Source: an uncultured Clostridia bacterium (lineage in GTDB: Bacteria > Bacillota > Clostridia > Oscillospirales > Ruminococcaceae). From it: DNA of 32,806 bases. The stretch's first letter is position 1, and every line of letters begins with the position of its first letter. The position numbers and the translations under genes are program-made. Below are positions 1 to 9,843 of the stretch, piece by piece. The stretch is taken from contig CANRZX010000005.1 in NCBI GenBank assembly GCA_947644575.1, positions 1 through 32,806 on the forward strand. Reading direction: 5' to 3'. The notes below the pieces were generated by a model that was not told the origin of the DNA, searched no databases, and saw only the letters and a program-made list of their open reading frames with translations.

Positions 1-49
1 TTCCCCTCGAGGGGAAGGTGGTTGAGCGCAGCGAAACCGGATGAGGTGG
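1..49. repeat. Dispersed intergenic repeat, copy 1 (edge of window)
   Basis: It begins with the palindrome TTCCCCTCGAGGGGAA (1-16) followed by an AGGTGG...CCGGATGAGGTGG segment. The reverse complement matches the repeat at 6595-6641: a CCTCATCCG end, a short variable C/G-rich hairpin middle, then CACCTTCCCC and CTCGAGG. Repeats of this form are common between genes in gut Clostridia (general knowledge, not checked here). The copy may continue left of the window. Confidence 0.6.
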
Positions 50-185
50 AATACCAATATCGCAAACTTTCTTTATAAAATTGGAGTCATCAACGCGCAG
101 CGTTGCACCATCACTCCTCATTTCTCACTCAAAACGCTCCCCATCATAAAAAAGTGAAAAACCCCTACCCCTTCGCGCGGCGTTG

Positions 186-194
186 TGCTATACT
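186..194 (+). promoter_or_regulatory. Extended -10 promoter candidate for the YhcH-type gene
   Basis: TGCTATACT has a TGn extension and a near-consensus -10 hexamer (TATACT). No good -35 lies 17 bases upstream. It is about 120 bases before the start codon of the next gene. The same extended -10 string recurs at 12581-12589. Confidence 0.4.
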
Positions 195-315
195 ATGAAA
201 AGCGCGAAAGGCGGGTGTGCCAAAAACCTTTTCCCGCCGCACGCGCCGGGCGGCGCGGCGAGGGTGTTTGGCCCGGCGCTGAAAAAGGAGAAAAAGGCGA
301 AGAGGGGTGCGCGCC

Positions 316-765
316 ATGCTGTATGACACATTGGAAAACTTGAACCAATATACCGGCCTGTTTGAGAATTTGGACACCGCCATTGCCTTCATCGAGGGCG
401 GCGGGCTGGAGGGCTTGCCCGAGGGCCGTACCGACGTCGACGGCGACGCGGTGTACATCATGATCTCCGAGGCCGAGCCCACGCCCGGCGAGGGCCGCCC
501 GTTTGAGACGCATTCGCGCTATATGGATTTGCAGATCGACCTTGAAGGGGCGGAGCTGTGCGAGGTTGCCCTCGGCGACCTGCGGGAGGAAACGTCCTAC
601 GACGAGGCGTCCGACGCGGCGCTGTGGCAGGGCGATACCAGCGCCGCACTGGTGTTAGGGGAAGGGCGCTTCGCCGTGTTCATGGTGGAGGAGGCGCACA
701 AGCCCCTCATCAAGGCGCGGGGCTTCGACCGTGTGAAAAAGGCCGTGTTCAAGATCGCGTACTGA
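316..765 (+). CDS. YhcH/YjgK/YiaL (DUF386) family protein
   Basis: This 149-residue protein belongs to the YhcH/YjgK/YiaL beta-sandwich family. Members open sugar rings or assist sialic acid or other sugar catabolism; E. coli NanQ (YhcH) is described as an N-acetylneuraminate anomerase. Family marks seen are the MLYDTLENL start, the central THSRYMDLQ segment (normally H.kyiDiq), which carries metal- and substrate-binding residues, and the C-terminal VFMVEEAHKP...VKKAVFKI strand, where the His is typical. I chose ATG 316 over GTG 307 because AGAGGGG lies about eight bases upstream. No sialic acid genes are nearby, so the substrate is unknown. The gene lies 46 bases ahead of the uridine kinase and may be co-transcribed with it. 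Confidence 0.8.
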   Translation: MLYDTLENLNQYTGLFENLDTAIAFIEGGGLEGLPEGRTDVDGDAVYIMISEAEPTPGEGRPFETHSRYMDLQIDLEGAELCEVALGDLREETSYDEASDAALWQGDTSAALVLGEGRFAVFMVEEAHKPLIKARGFDRVKKAVFKIAY

Positions 766-811
766 CCGGCGCTGGCCCTGCGGCCCGCCGCAGAAGGAAA
801 GGAGCGGACGG

Positions 812-1444
812 ATGAACAGCTTTATCATCGGCATCGCGGGCGGCACGGGCAGCGGCAAAACGACGCTGACACGCCGTCTGAAGGAGCGCTTCGGCGAGGA
901 CGTCGCCGTCGTCAGCCATGACAACTATTATAAGCGCCATGACGAGCTGCCCTATGAGGCGCGCTGCCGCCTGAATTACGACCATCCGGACGCGTTCGAC
1001 ACCGATCTGATGGTCGCGCAGGTCGAGGCGCTGCGCCGGGGCGAGGCGATTGCCTGCCCGGTGTATGATTTCACGGTCCACAACCGTTCGGGCGAGACGC
1101 TGCGCATCGAGCCCACCAGCGTCATCATTTTAGAGGGGATTCTTCTTTTCGCGGACGCGCGCCTGCGTGAGCTGATGGACGTGCGCATCTTTGTCGACAC
1201 CGACGCGGACGTGCGCATCCTGCGCCGCGTCGTGCGGGACGTGAACAAGCGTGGCCGCACGCTTGAAAGTGTCGTGCAGCAGTACTTAACCACCGTGAAG
1301 CCGATGCACGAGCAGTTTGTCGAGCCCAGCAAGCGCTACGCGCACATCATCGTGCCCGAAGGCGGCAAAAACCTTGTCGCGCTGGATATGATCGTCCAGC
1401 GCGTGGAGTACCATCTGCGGGCGGACCGGCAGCCCCTTCCATGA
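812..1444 (+). CDS. udk: Uridine kinase
   Basis: Phosphorylates uridine and cytidine to UMP and CMP with ATP or GTP, the first step of pyrimidine ribonucleoside salvage, in the cytosol. The 210-residue length is normal for bacterial Udk. The Walker A loop GGTGSGKTT is at residues 10-18. It is followed by the family segment VSHDNYYK and by YDHPDAFD, which carries nucleoside-binding residues; VYDF and FVDTDADVRILRRVVRD (lid and base region) also match. The start is ATG 812 behind AAGGAAAGGAG. It is flanked by a YhcH-type gene and a DUF4180 gene on the same strand. I see no pyrimidine-responsive attenuator. Confidence 0.95.
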   Translation: MNSFIIGIAGGTGSGKTTLTRRLKERFGEDVAVVSHDNYYKRHDELPYEARCRLNYDHPDAFDTDLMVAQVEALRRGEAIACPVYDFTVHNRSGETLRIEPTSVIILEGILLFADARLRELMDVRIFVDTDADVRILRRVVRDVNKRGRTLESVVQQYLTTVKPMHEQFVEPSKRYAHIIVPEGGKNLVALDMIVQRVEYHLRADRQPLP

Positions 1445-1527
1445 AGCATGGGCTCTGTTTGACTTAGCCGCGGGCGCGCCTGACGGCGGCCCAAGGCTTT
1501 TGGCAAGGACAGAAAGGAAGCAACGCA

Positions 1528-1887
1528 ATGAAACTTATCACAATCGAGCGGAACGGGAGCCTCTGCGCGCTTGCGGACGACGGCTGCCGGATTACGGACG
1601 TATCGTCCGCGCTGGAGCTGCTCATGACCGCGGCCCATGAGGCCGGAACCAAAAACATCGCGATCCGTAAGGAGCTCATCACCGAGGATTTTTTCCGGCT
1701 TGGCACGGGCCTTGCGGGGGAGATTCTGCAGAAGTATGTCAATTACGGCGGCAGGCTCGCGATTTATGGGGATTACTCGCGCTATACCAGCAAGCCGCTG
1801 AAGGATTTTATTTATGAAAGCAACCATGGGCTGGACGTGTTTTTTACCGCAACAAAGGAAGAGGCGGTCGACCGGTTGACGCGATAG
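1528..1887 (+). CDS. DUF4180 domain protein
   Basis: A 119-residue protein matching the DUF4180 family, recognised from the string GEILQKYVNYGGRLAIYGD followed by YTSKPLKDFIYESN. Members are small alpha/beta proteins of unknown function, and I assign none. There is no signal peptide or membrane segment. The start ATG is behind AGAAAGGAAG. It sits 83 bases after the uridine kinase stop and could be the last gene of that transcript, because a GC-rich hairpin with four T residues follows. Confidence 0.85.
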   Translation: MKLITIERNGSLCALADDGCRITDVSSALELLMTAAHEAGTKNIAIRKELITEDFFRLGTGLAGEILQKYVNYGGRLAIYGDYSRYTSKPLKDFIYESNHGLDVFFTATKEEAVDRLTR

Positions 1888-1916
1888 CCGCTTTTTCCAC
1901 CCATTTTTTGCCCTTC

Positions 1917-1957
1917 CGCGCGGCGGCGCCGTTACCCCGCCGCGCGTGGGCGTTTTC
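1917..1957 (+). terminator. Possible terminator after the DUF4180 gene
   Basis: CGCGCGGCGG at 1917-1926 pairs with CCGCCGCGCG at 1937-1946, and TGGGCGTTTT follows. The U tract is short and offset, so this is only a candidate. Confidence 0.4.
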
Positions 1958-2249
1958 CCGCGCGGCGCGCGCCGTACCGGGAAAACGGATAGATCCGACC
2001 ATCCGCCGGGCGTGCGGCTGCGCCCCCGCGGTCCCCGCGAATGACCCGCCGCGGGGGCCGGCGACGCTGAAGAAAACCCGTCAACAGCGTCCGGAAAAGA
2101 ACCTCCGCTTCGCCGTGAAACGCGGAAAGGCTTTTCCTCTTCTCACCATGCTGTCCAAGGCACTTCGGCAAACGTTTCCGTTTTGCGCCCGGGCAGCTTT
2201 CACAGGCCGTGCCCGCGCCTTGCGAAGGAGCGGGCGTAAAAACGCTTTT
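1958..2249. other. GC-rich spacer without a supported gene
   Basis: I see no ribosome binding site plus start, no protein family match and no RNA gene here. The short open frames lack family features and have proline/arginine-rich composition typical of non-coding GC-rich DNA. The palindromic repeat begins at its end. Confidence 0.5.
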
Positions 2250-2476
2250 CTAAGGAGCCTCTGAGCAAATCGCCGCGCACATCTCGGCGGCAGATTTCCC
2301 GTCCCTCTTTGCGCTGAAAACTTGAAATATTGCAAAATTCTTAGCGGCTATGCCGCTTTAGAATTTTGGTATCCCCCTTGCGGGGACATCAAGTATTCCC
2401 GCGTTTTCAGCGCTTCAATGGGCAAGAAATCTACTCGCCGATCTAACACGTCGATTTGTTCAGAGACTCCCTAAGC
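2250..2476. repeat. Large palindromic element, copy 1 (upstream of ABC exporter)
   Basis: The outer arms are GGAGCCTCTGAGCAAATCG (2254-2272) and CGATTTGTTCAGAGACTCC (2452-2470), with pairing continuing outward (CTAAGG / CCTAAG). Inside, ATCTCGGCGGCAGATTTC pairs with GAAATCTACTCGCCGAT, then GCGCTGAAAAC with GTTTTCAGCGC. The tip carries a separate hairpin, CAAAATTCT ... AGAATTTTG. The whole is therefore one long branched or interrupted hairpin. It shares AAATCGCCGCGCACATCTCG and the C(G)ATCT.ACACGTCGATTT end with the copy at 23337-23567. Its last base is about 20 bases before the exporter's ATG. Confidence 0.85.
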
Positions 2477-2496
2477 ATGACTTCAAGGAGAAAGCT

Positions 2497-4347
2497 ATGC
2501 CATCCCAAGTACAAAACACAAGGCCCCGCGGCTTCCGGCGAAGGCTGCTGGGCGATATTCTGCGCGGCGTGAAGCGCTATTTTGCCGTGGGCGTGCTGGC
2601 GACGCTGTGCGCCACGGCGCTGGCGTATGTCACGCCGCTGATCGTCACCTTTACTGTCGACAGCGTCATCGGCGACAAGCCGCCGGCGCTACCCGCGCCG
2701 CTGGCCGCGCTGTTCGGGCGGCTGGGCGGGCGGGAATACTTCTCGAGCCATCTGCCCGTGGTGGCGTCCCTCGTCGTGGCGGTAACGCTGGCCAACGGTG
2801 CGGCGGCCTATCTGCGCGCGCGGTGCATCGCTTTTGCGGGCGAGGGGCTGGCCAAACGCTTGCGCGACAAGCTGTTCACGCATCTTCAGGCCGTGCCCTA
2901 CCGCTATCATGTCGGCGTGCAGACGGGCGACCTTGTTCAGCGCTGCACCAGCGACGTCGAGACCGTGCGCCGCTTCATCCAGATGCAGGCGATGGAGCTG
3001 GTGCGCACCGCCGCGATGGCCTGCACGGCCTTTTCCATCATGCTGCCCATCAGCGGCACGATGACGGCCGTGTCCACCTGTCTGCTGCCGGTTCTGATCG
3101 TGTTCAGCTTTTTCTACTTCCGCGGCGTTCAGCGGCAGTTTACGCGCTCGGACGAGGCCGAGGGCGCGCTGTCCACGGCGATCCAGGAAAATCTGACGGG
3201 CGTGCGCGTGGTGCGCGCCTTTGCGCAGGAGCGCGCAGAGCTGGACAAGTTCACGCGTCTGAACAAGGCATATCATGATGTCACCCTGCGCCTGACCACG
3301 CTGATGGGCGGCTACTGGGGCCTTTCGGACACGATCGGCTATCTGCAGATCGCGCTCTCGGGCGTGTGCGGCGTGTGGTTCGTGGTGAACGGCACCTTCA
3401 GCCTCGGCAACATGATGCTGTTTACTACTTACACCTCGATGCTCACCTTCCCGATGCGCCAGCTGGGCCGCATTTTGGCCGATCTCGGCAAGGCCGACAT
3501 CTCTCTGTCGCGCCTTGAGGAGATTCTCGCCGCCCCCGCCGAGGATGAGCCGGGCGCGGCGCTCGAGCCGGAGCTCGACGGCAGCGTCGTCTTTGACGAC
3601 GTCTCCTTCGACTACGGCGACGGCGTGCCGGTGCTCTCGCACGTCTCCTTTTCCGCGCGGCCCGGCCAGACGGTCGGCATTCTCGGCAGCACGGGCTCGG
3701 GCAAATCCAGCCTGGTGCTGCTTTTGCAGCGGCTGTATGCCGTCTCGGGCGGCAAAATCACGCTCTCGGGCGTGGACGTGAACGACATCGAGCGCCACCA
3801 CCTGCGGCGCAGCGTGGGCATCGTTTTGCAGGAGCCGTTTTTGTACAGCCGCACCATCGGCGAGAACATCGCCATCGCGCGGCCCGGCGCCGCGCGCGAG
3901 GAGGTCGAGGCCGCCGCGCGCACGGCCAGCGTGCACGACGTGATCGAGAGCTTTGCCGACGGCTACGACACGGTCGTGGGCGAGCGCGGCGTGACGCTCT
4001 CCGGCGGGCAAAAGCAGCGCGTGGCCATCGCCCGGATGCTGCTGCAGAATACGCCGATCCTGATTTTTGACGATTCGCTCTCCGCCGTCGACGCCGAGAC
4101 GGACGCCGCCATCCGCGACGCCCTGCATGGGCGGCGGCACGGCACGATGTTCCTCATCAGCCACCGTATCGCCACGCTGCGGCAGGCGGATCTGATCCTT
4201 GTGATGGACAAGGGCCGCGTGGTGCAGATGGGCACGCACGCCGAGCTGTGCGCCGCCGACGGCCTCTACCGCCGGGTATGCGCCATCCAGAACGAGCTGG
4301 ACGCGCCCGGGCCGGACGCGCCCACATCGGAAGGGGGTGCGGCATAA
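2497..4347 (+). CDS. ABC exporter half-transporter, subunit with degenerate Walker B
   Basis: A type IV ABC half-transporter of 616 residues (MsbA/BmrCD/TM287-288 class): six transmembrane helices over roughly residues 25-325, then an ATPase domain. Walker A GSTGSGKSS is at 397-405, a canonical LSGGQ signature at 501-505, and a switch His at 556 (ISHR). The residue after the Walker B Asp525 is Asp526 instead of the catalytic Glu, so its own ATP site should be non-hydrolytic. That is the mark of one half of a heterodimeric exporter. The start ATG follows CAAGGAG. The stop overlaps the next ATG (TAATG), so the partner is translationally coupled. Substrate unknown; drug, lipid or peptide efflux are possible. 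Confidence 0.92.
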   Translation: MPSQVQNTRPRGFRRRLLGDILRGVKRYFAVGVLATLCATALAYVTPLIVTFTVDSVIGDKPPALPAPLAALFGRLGGREYFSSHLPVVASLVVAVTLANGAAAYLRARCIAFAGEGLAKRLRDKLFTHLQAVPYRYHVGVQTGDLVQRCTSDVETVRRFIQMQAMELVRTAAMACTAFSIMLPISGTMTAVSTCLLPVLIVFSFFYFRGVQRQFTRSDEAEGALSTAIQENLTGVRVVRAFAQERAELDKFTRLNKAYHDVTLRLTTLMGGYWGLSDTIGYLQIALSGVCGVWFVVNGTFSLGNMMLFTTYTSMLTFPMRQLGRILADLGKADISLSRLEEILAAPAEDEPGAALEPELDGSVVFDDVSFDYGDGVPVLSHVSFSARPGQTVGILGSTGSGKSSLVLLLQRLYAVSGGKITLSGVDVNDIERHHLRRSVGIVLQEPFLYSRTIGENIAIARPGAAREEVEAAARTASVHDVIESFADGYDTVVGERGVTLSGGQKQRVAIARMLLQNTPILIFDDSLSAVDAETDAAIRDALHGRRHGTMFLISHRIATLRQADLILVMDKGRVVQMGTHAELCAADGLYRRVCAIQNELDAPGPDAPTSEGGAA

Positions 4348-6179
4348 TGGCGAATTCGTTTGAGGACCGCCGTGACGACGCCGATCAGAAGATCGACCTG
4401 CGCCTGTGGAAGCGGCTCGTCGCCTACGCGATGCGCCACCGCCGCATCGTGTGCTATATGATCCCCGTGCTGCTCGTGGTGGCCGGGATCGACCTTGTTT
4501 ATCCGCAGCTGACGCGCTACGCCATCGACCATTTCATCGCCGAAGGCACCACCGAGGGGCTCGCGGGCTACGGCCTTCTGTACGCGGCGCTCGTCGTGCT
4601 GCAGGGCGTGGGCGTGTTCCTCTTTGTGCGCGGCTCCGGGCATTTGGAGATGAACATCAGCTACGACATCCGGCAGGACGCCTTTGCGAAGCTGCAGCAG
4701 CTTTCGTTCAGCTTTTACGACACCACCTCGGTCGGCTGGCTGATGGCGCGCATGGTCAGCGACATCGCCCGCCTTTCGGACATGATCGCGTGGAGCCTTG
4801 TCGATCTGGTCTGGTCGGGTGTGTTCATCGTGGGCATCGTGGCGGTGCTCCTCTCGATGAACTGGCAGCTCGGGCTGCTCGTGCTGTGCATCACGCCGGC
4901 GCTGGCAGTAATCTGTGCGTTTTTCCAAAAGCGCATCCTGAAGCAGCAGCGCATTGTCCGCAAGACGAACAGCCGCATCACCGGCGCGTTCAACGAAGGC
5001 ATTATGGGCGCGATGACGACGAAAACGCTCGTGCGCGAGCAGGCCAGCGCCGATGAATTCGAGGCGCTCACCGGTACGATGCGCACAGCCAGCATCCGCG
5101 CGGCGCTGCTCAGCGCGCTGTTCATGCCCATCGTCTTGACGCTGGGCAGTATCTCCACCGCCATCGCGCTGGCGCGCGGCGGCAGCTTGGTGTTTGCCGG
5201 CGCGATGGGCTTCGGCACGCTGTCGGCGTTCATCAGCTATACGACGCAGCTCTTTGACCCGATCCAGAACCTCGCGCGCATTTTGGCGGAGATGCAGTCC
5301 GCGCAGGCCAGCGCCGAGCGCGTGATCGATCTGCTCGACACCGAGCCGGACGTGGTCGACACGCCCGAGGTCGAGGCCGAGTACGGCACCTCCCTCGCGC
5401 CCAAACGGGAAAACTGGCCACCCGTCACGGGGCGCGTGGAGTTCCGCGATGTCAGCTTCTCCTACAAAACGGGCGAGACGGTGCTGCGCGATTTCAGCCT
5501 GACGGTCGAACCCGGCCAGACCATCGCCCTTGTGGGCGAGACAGGCGCGGGCAAGAGCACCATCGTCAATCTGGTGTGCCGCTTTTATGAGCCGACCGCC
5601 GGGCGGGTGCTGATCGACGGCGTCGATTACCGCGAGCGCAGCCAGCTGTGGCTGCATTCGGCGCTGGGCTATGTGCTGCAGACGCCGCACCTGTTCAGCG
5701 GCACGATTGCGGACAACATCCGCTACGGCCGCAAGGGGGCGACGCTCGAGGAGGTGAAGCGCGCCGCCGCGATGGTGCACGCTGACGCCTTTATTGAGGC
5801 GATGCCCAACGGCTACGACACCGAGGTGGGCGAGGGCGGCGGACGCCTTTCCACCGGGCAAAAGCAGCTTGTCTGCTTCGCGCGCGTGATTTTGGCCGAC
5901 CCGCGCATCTTTGTGCTGGACGAGGCCACGAGCAGCATCGACACCGAGGCCGAGCAGCTGATCCAGAGCGCGATCCAGACGGTGCTCGAGGGCCGCACCA
6001 GCTTCATCGTGGCGCACCGTCTGTCCACTATCCGCGGCGCGGACCGCATTCTCGTCATCCGCGGCGGGCGCATCACCGAGGCCGGCACGCACGACGAGCT
6101 GCTGGCGCTGGGCGGCTACTATTACAGCCTGTACACGCACCAGTACCGCGCCGAGGCCACGCGCGGCGCGCTCGCGTAA
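4347..6179 (+). CDS. ABC exporter half-transporter, subunit with catalytic Glu and degenerate signature
   Basis: The 610-residue partner of the preceding gene, with the same fold: six membrane helices over roughly residues 25-320 and a C-terminal ATPase. Walker A GETGAGKST is at 397-405, Walker B ends LDEATSS with catalytic Glu526, and the switch His is about 557. Its signature is LSTGQ (501-505) instead of LSGGQ. Combined with Asp526 in the partner, this gives one consensus ATP site (this Walker B with the partner's LSGGQ) and one degenerate site, as in BmrC/BmrD and TM287/288. I chose ATG 4347 because of AAGGGGG eight bases upstream and the TAATG overlap; an upstream in-frame extension is arginine/proline-rich and overlaps the first gene. 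A strong terminator follows. Confidence 0.92.
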   Translation: MANSFEDRRDDADQKIDLRLWKRLVAYAMRHRRIVCYMIPVLLVVAGIDLVYPQLTRYAIDHFIAEGTTEGLAGYGLLYAALVVLQGVGVFLFVRGSGHLEMNISYDIRQDAFAKLQQLSFSFYDTTSVGWLMARMVSDIARLSDMIAWSLVDLVWSGVFIVGIVAVLLSMNWQLGLLVLCITPALAVICAFFQKRILKQQRIVRKTNSRITGAFNEGIMGAMTTKTLVREQASADEFEALTGTMRTASIRAALLSALFMPIVLTLGSISTAIALARGGSLVFAGAMGFGTLSAFISYTTQLFDPIQNLARILAEMQSAQASAERVIDLLDTEPDVVDTPEVEAEYGTSLAPKRENWPPVTGRVEFRDVSFSYKTGETVLRDFSLTVEPGQTIALVGETGAGKSTIVNLVCRFYEPTAGRVLIDGVDYRERSQLWLHSALGYVLQTPHLFSGTIADNIRYGRKGATLEEVKRAAAMVHADAFIEAMPNGYDTEVGEGGGRLSTGQKQLVCFARVILADPRIFVLDEATSSIDTEAEQLIQSAIQTVLEGRTSFIVAHRLSTIRGADRILVIRGGRITEAGTHDELLALGGYYYSLYTHQYRAEATRGALA

Positions 6180-6203
6180 ATTTCCGTCTCAAGGACGCAA
6201 AGC

Positions 6204-6240
6204 GGCCCGCGCGGGAACGTGCCTTTCCGCGCGGGCCTTT
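6204..6240 (+). terminator. Rho-independent terminator of the ABC exporter pair
   Basis: GGCCCGCGCGG (6204-6214) pairs perfectly with CCGCGCGGGCC (6227-6237) and is followed by TTTGT. Confidence 0.75.
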
Positions 6241-6284
6241 GTCAAGGGATGTAAATCAAATAGAAGAAAAAGGAGAGAGTCATT

Positions 6285-6566
6285 ATGGTAAAGCACATTG
6301 TTCTGTGGAAGCTGGCCGACCGGGAGAAGGCGGCCGAAAACGCCGCCGAGATGAAGCGCCTGCTCGAAGGGCTCGTGGGCGTCGTGCCCGGCCTACTGCG
6401 CGCCGAGGTGGGCGCGGGCTTCGCGGGCTGGGACGTCGCGCTCTATTCCGAGCTGGCCGACCGAGCCGCGTTGGACGTCTACGCCACGCACCCCGCGCAT
6501 ATGGAGGTCAAGAAGTTTGTGCACAGCGTCATCTGCGAGCGTGCAAACTGCGACTACGAGGTTTGA
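6285..6566 (+). CDS. Dabb (stress-responsive A/B barrel) family protein
   Basis: A 93-residue ferredoxin-like protein of the Dabb family. It has the typical opening MVKHIVLWKL, then a helix, then PGLLRAEVG, and ends YATHPAHMEVKKFV, where HP.H is the family's best conserved site. Bacterial members form dimeric alpha+beta barrels and their roles are mostly unknown. The start ATG is behind AAGGAGAGAG. It has its own unit: a terminator lies upstream and a strong bidirectional one downstream. Nothing in the context points to a substrate. Confidence 0.88.
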   Translation: MVKHIVLWKLADREKAAENAAEMKRLLEGLVGVVPGLLRAEVGAGFAGWDVALYSELADRAALDVYATHPAHMEVKKFVHSVICERANCDYEV

Positions 6567-6594
6567 TTTTCTTCTGAAAATTGTGCGTACAGAA

Positions 6595-6641
6595 GCTTCC
6601 CCTCATCCGTCGGCTTCGCCGGCACCTTCCCCCTCGAGGAA
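6595..6641. repeat. Dispersed intergenic repeat, copy 2
   Basis: The core CCCCTCATCCG, a small hairpin (CGGCTTCGCCGG) and CACCTTCCCCCTCGAGG. In reverse complement it matches the repeat at 1-49. Confidence 0.6.
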
Positions 6642-6651
6642 TCGAAAACAG

Positions 6652-6691
6652 AGGAACCGGGCGGTACGCGTCAGCGTGCCGCCCGGTTCCT
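6652..6691. terminator. Bidirectional terminator between the Dabb gene and secA
   Basis: An 18-bp stem, AGGAACCGGGCGGTACGC (6652-6669) with GCGTGCCGCCCGGTTCCT (6674-6691), has a four-base loop. It is followed by GGTTTGC on the plus strand and TGTTTTCGAT on the minus strand. The convergent genes end on either side. Confidence 0.8.
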
Positions 6692-6725
6692 GGTTTGCCT
6701 GATAAGGCGCTCTCTCTTTAGGCGC

Positions 6726-9479
<2,754 letters not shown>

Positions 9480-9518
9480 GCGTTCCACACACCTTTCTTT
9501 CCATGCATGCATAATTGT

Positions 9519-9548
9519 ATCATACTACGCAGAGCGGGGCGGTGTCAA
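9519..9548 (-). promoter_or_regulatory. SigA-type promoter of secA
   Basis: On the minus strand, TTGACA (9543-9548), an 18-base spacer and TATGAT (9519-9524). The predicted transcription start is near 9512, leaving a leader of about 33 bases to the TTG start. Confidence 0.75.
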
Positions 9549-9606
9549 ACGAAAAAACTGTGAACGGGAAAGGGCCCGGTGTTAAATAAAAAACCGCGAA
9601 CAGGAA

Positions 9607-9633
9607 AGGGCCCGGGGCAACGCCCCGGGCCCT
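9607..9633 (-). terminator. Terminator-like hairpin downstream of adhE
   Basis: AGGGCCCGGGGC / GCCCCGGGCCCT forms a 12-bp stem with a three-base loop. On the minus strand TTTCC follows directly and a TTTTTT run comes about a dozen bases later. Left of it, part of the stem is duplicated (GAACGGGAAAGGGCCCGG at 9559-9576 resembles GAACAGGAAAGGGCCCGG at 9598-9615). Confidence 0.55.
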
Positions 9634-9840
9634 CAGACTGTCGAAAAAAGGGAAAACTTGTTTGCCTGCACGGACATGCGCCGGGCAGGCAAACACCGCT
9701 ACAGCAAAAAGGGGATTTTGAGTGTACAAAGTGCATGAAAAATTCCCTTTTTGCGCCGGAAAAGAGAACTGAGGGAAACCAATAAGCGACTGCGCAGCGA
9801 AGCGGAGCACAAAGCGTTTGGTGTCCCTCAGAGACTGTCG
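9634..9840. repeat. Second intergenic repeat family, copy A
   Basis: Flanked by direct AGACTGTCG motifs (about 9634-9642 and 9831-9839). It contains three inverted pairs: TTGTTTGCCTGC / GCAGGCAAACA, GCAAAAAGGGGATTTT / AAAATTCCCTTTTTGC, and CTGAGGGAAACCA / TGGTGTCCCTCAG. The CTTGTTTGC.TGCACGGACAT block and the GCGTTTGGTGTCCCTCA end recur in the copy at 22286-22473. There is no supported gene in the 300-base gap between secA and adhE. Confidence 0.65.
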
Positions 9841-9843
9841 GCC

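Noticed and set aside
2250-2476. CRISPR array or known riboswitch in the palindromic element
   Set aside because: There are no regularly spaced direct repeats with unique spacers, and no T-box, guanidine, SAM or other riboswitch core motif that I know.
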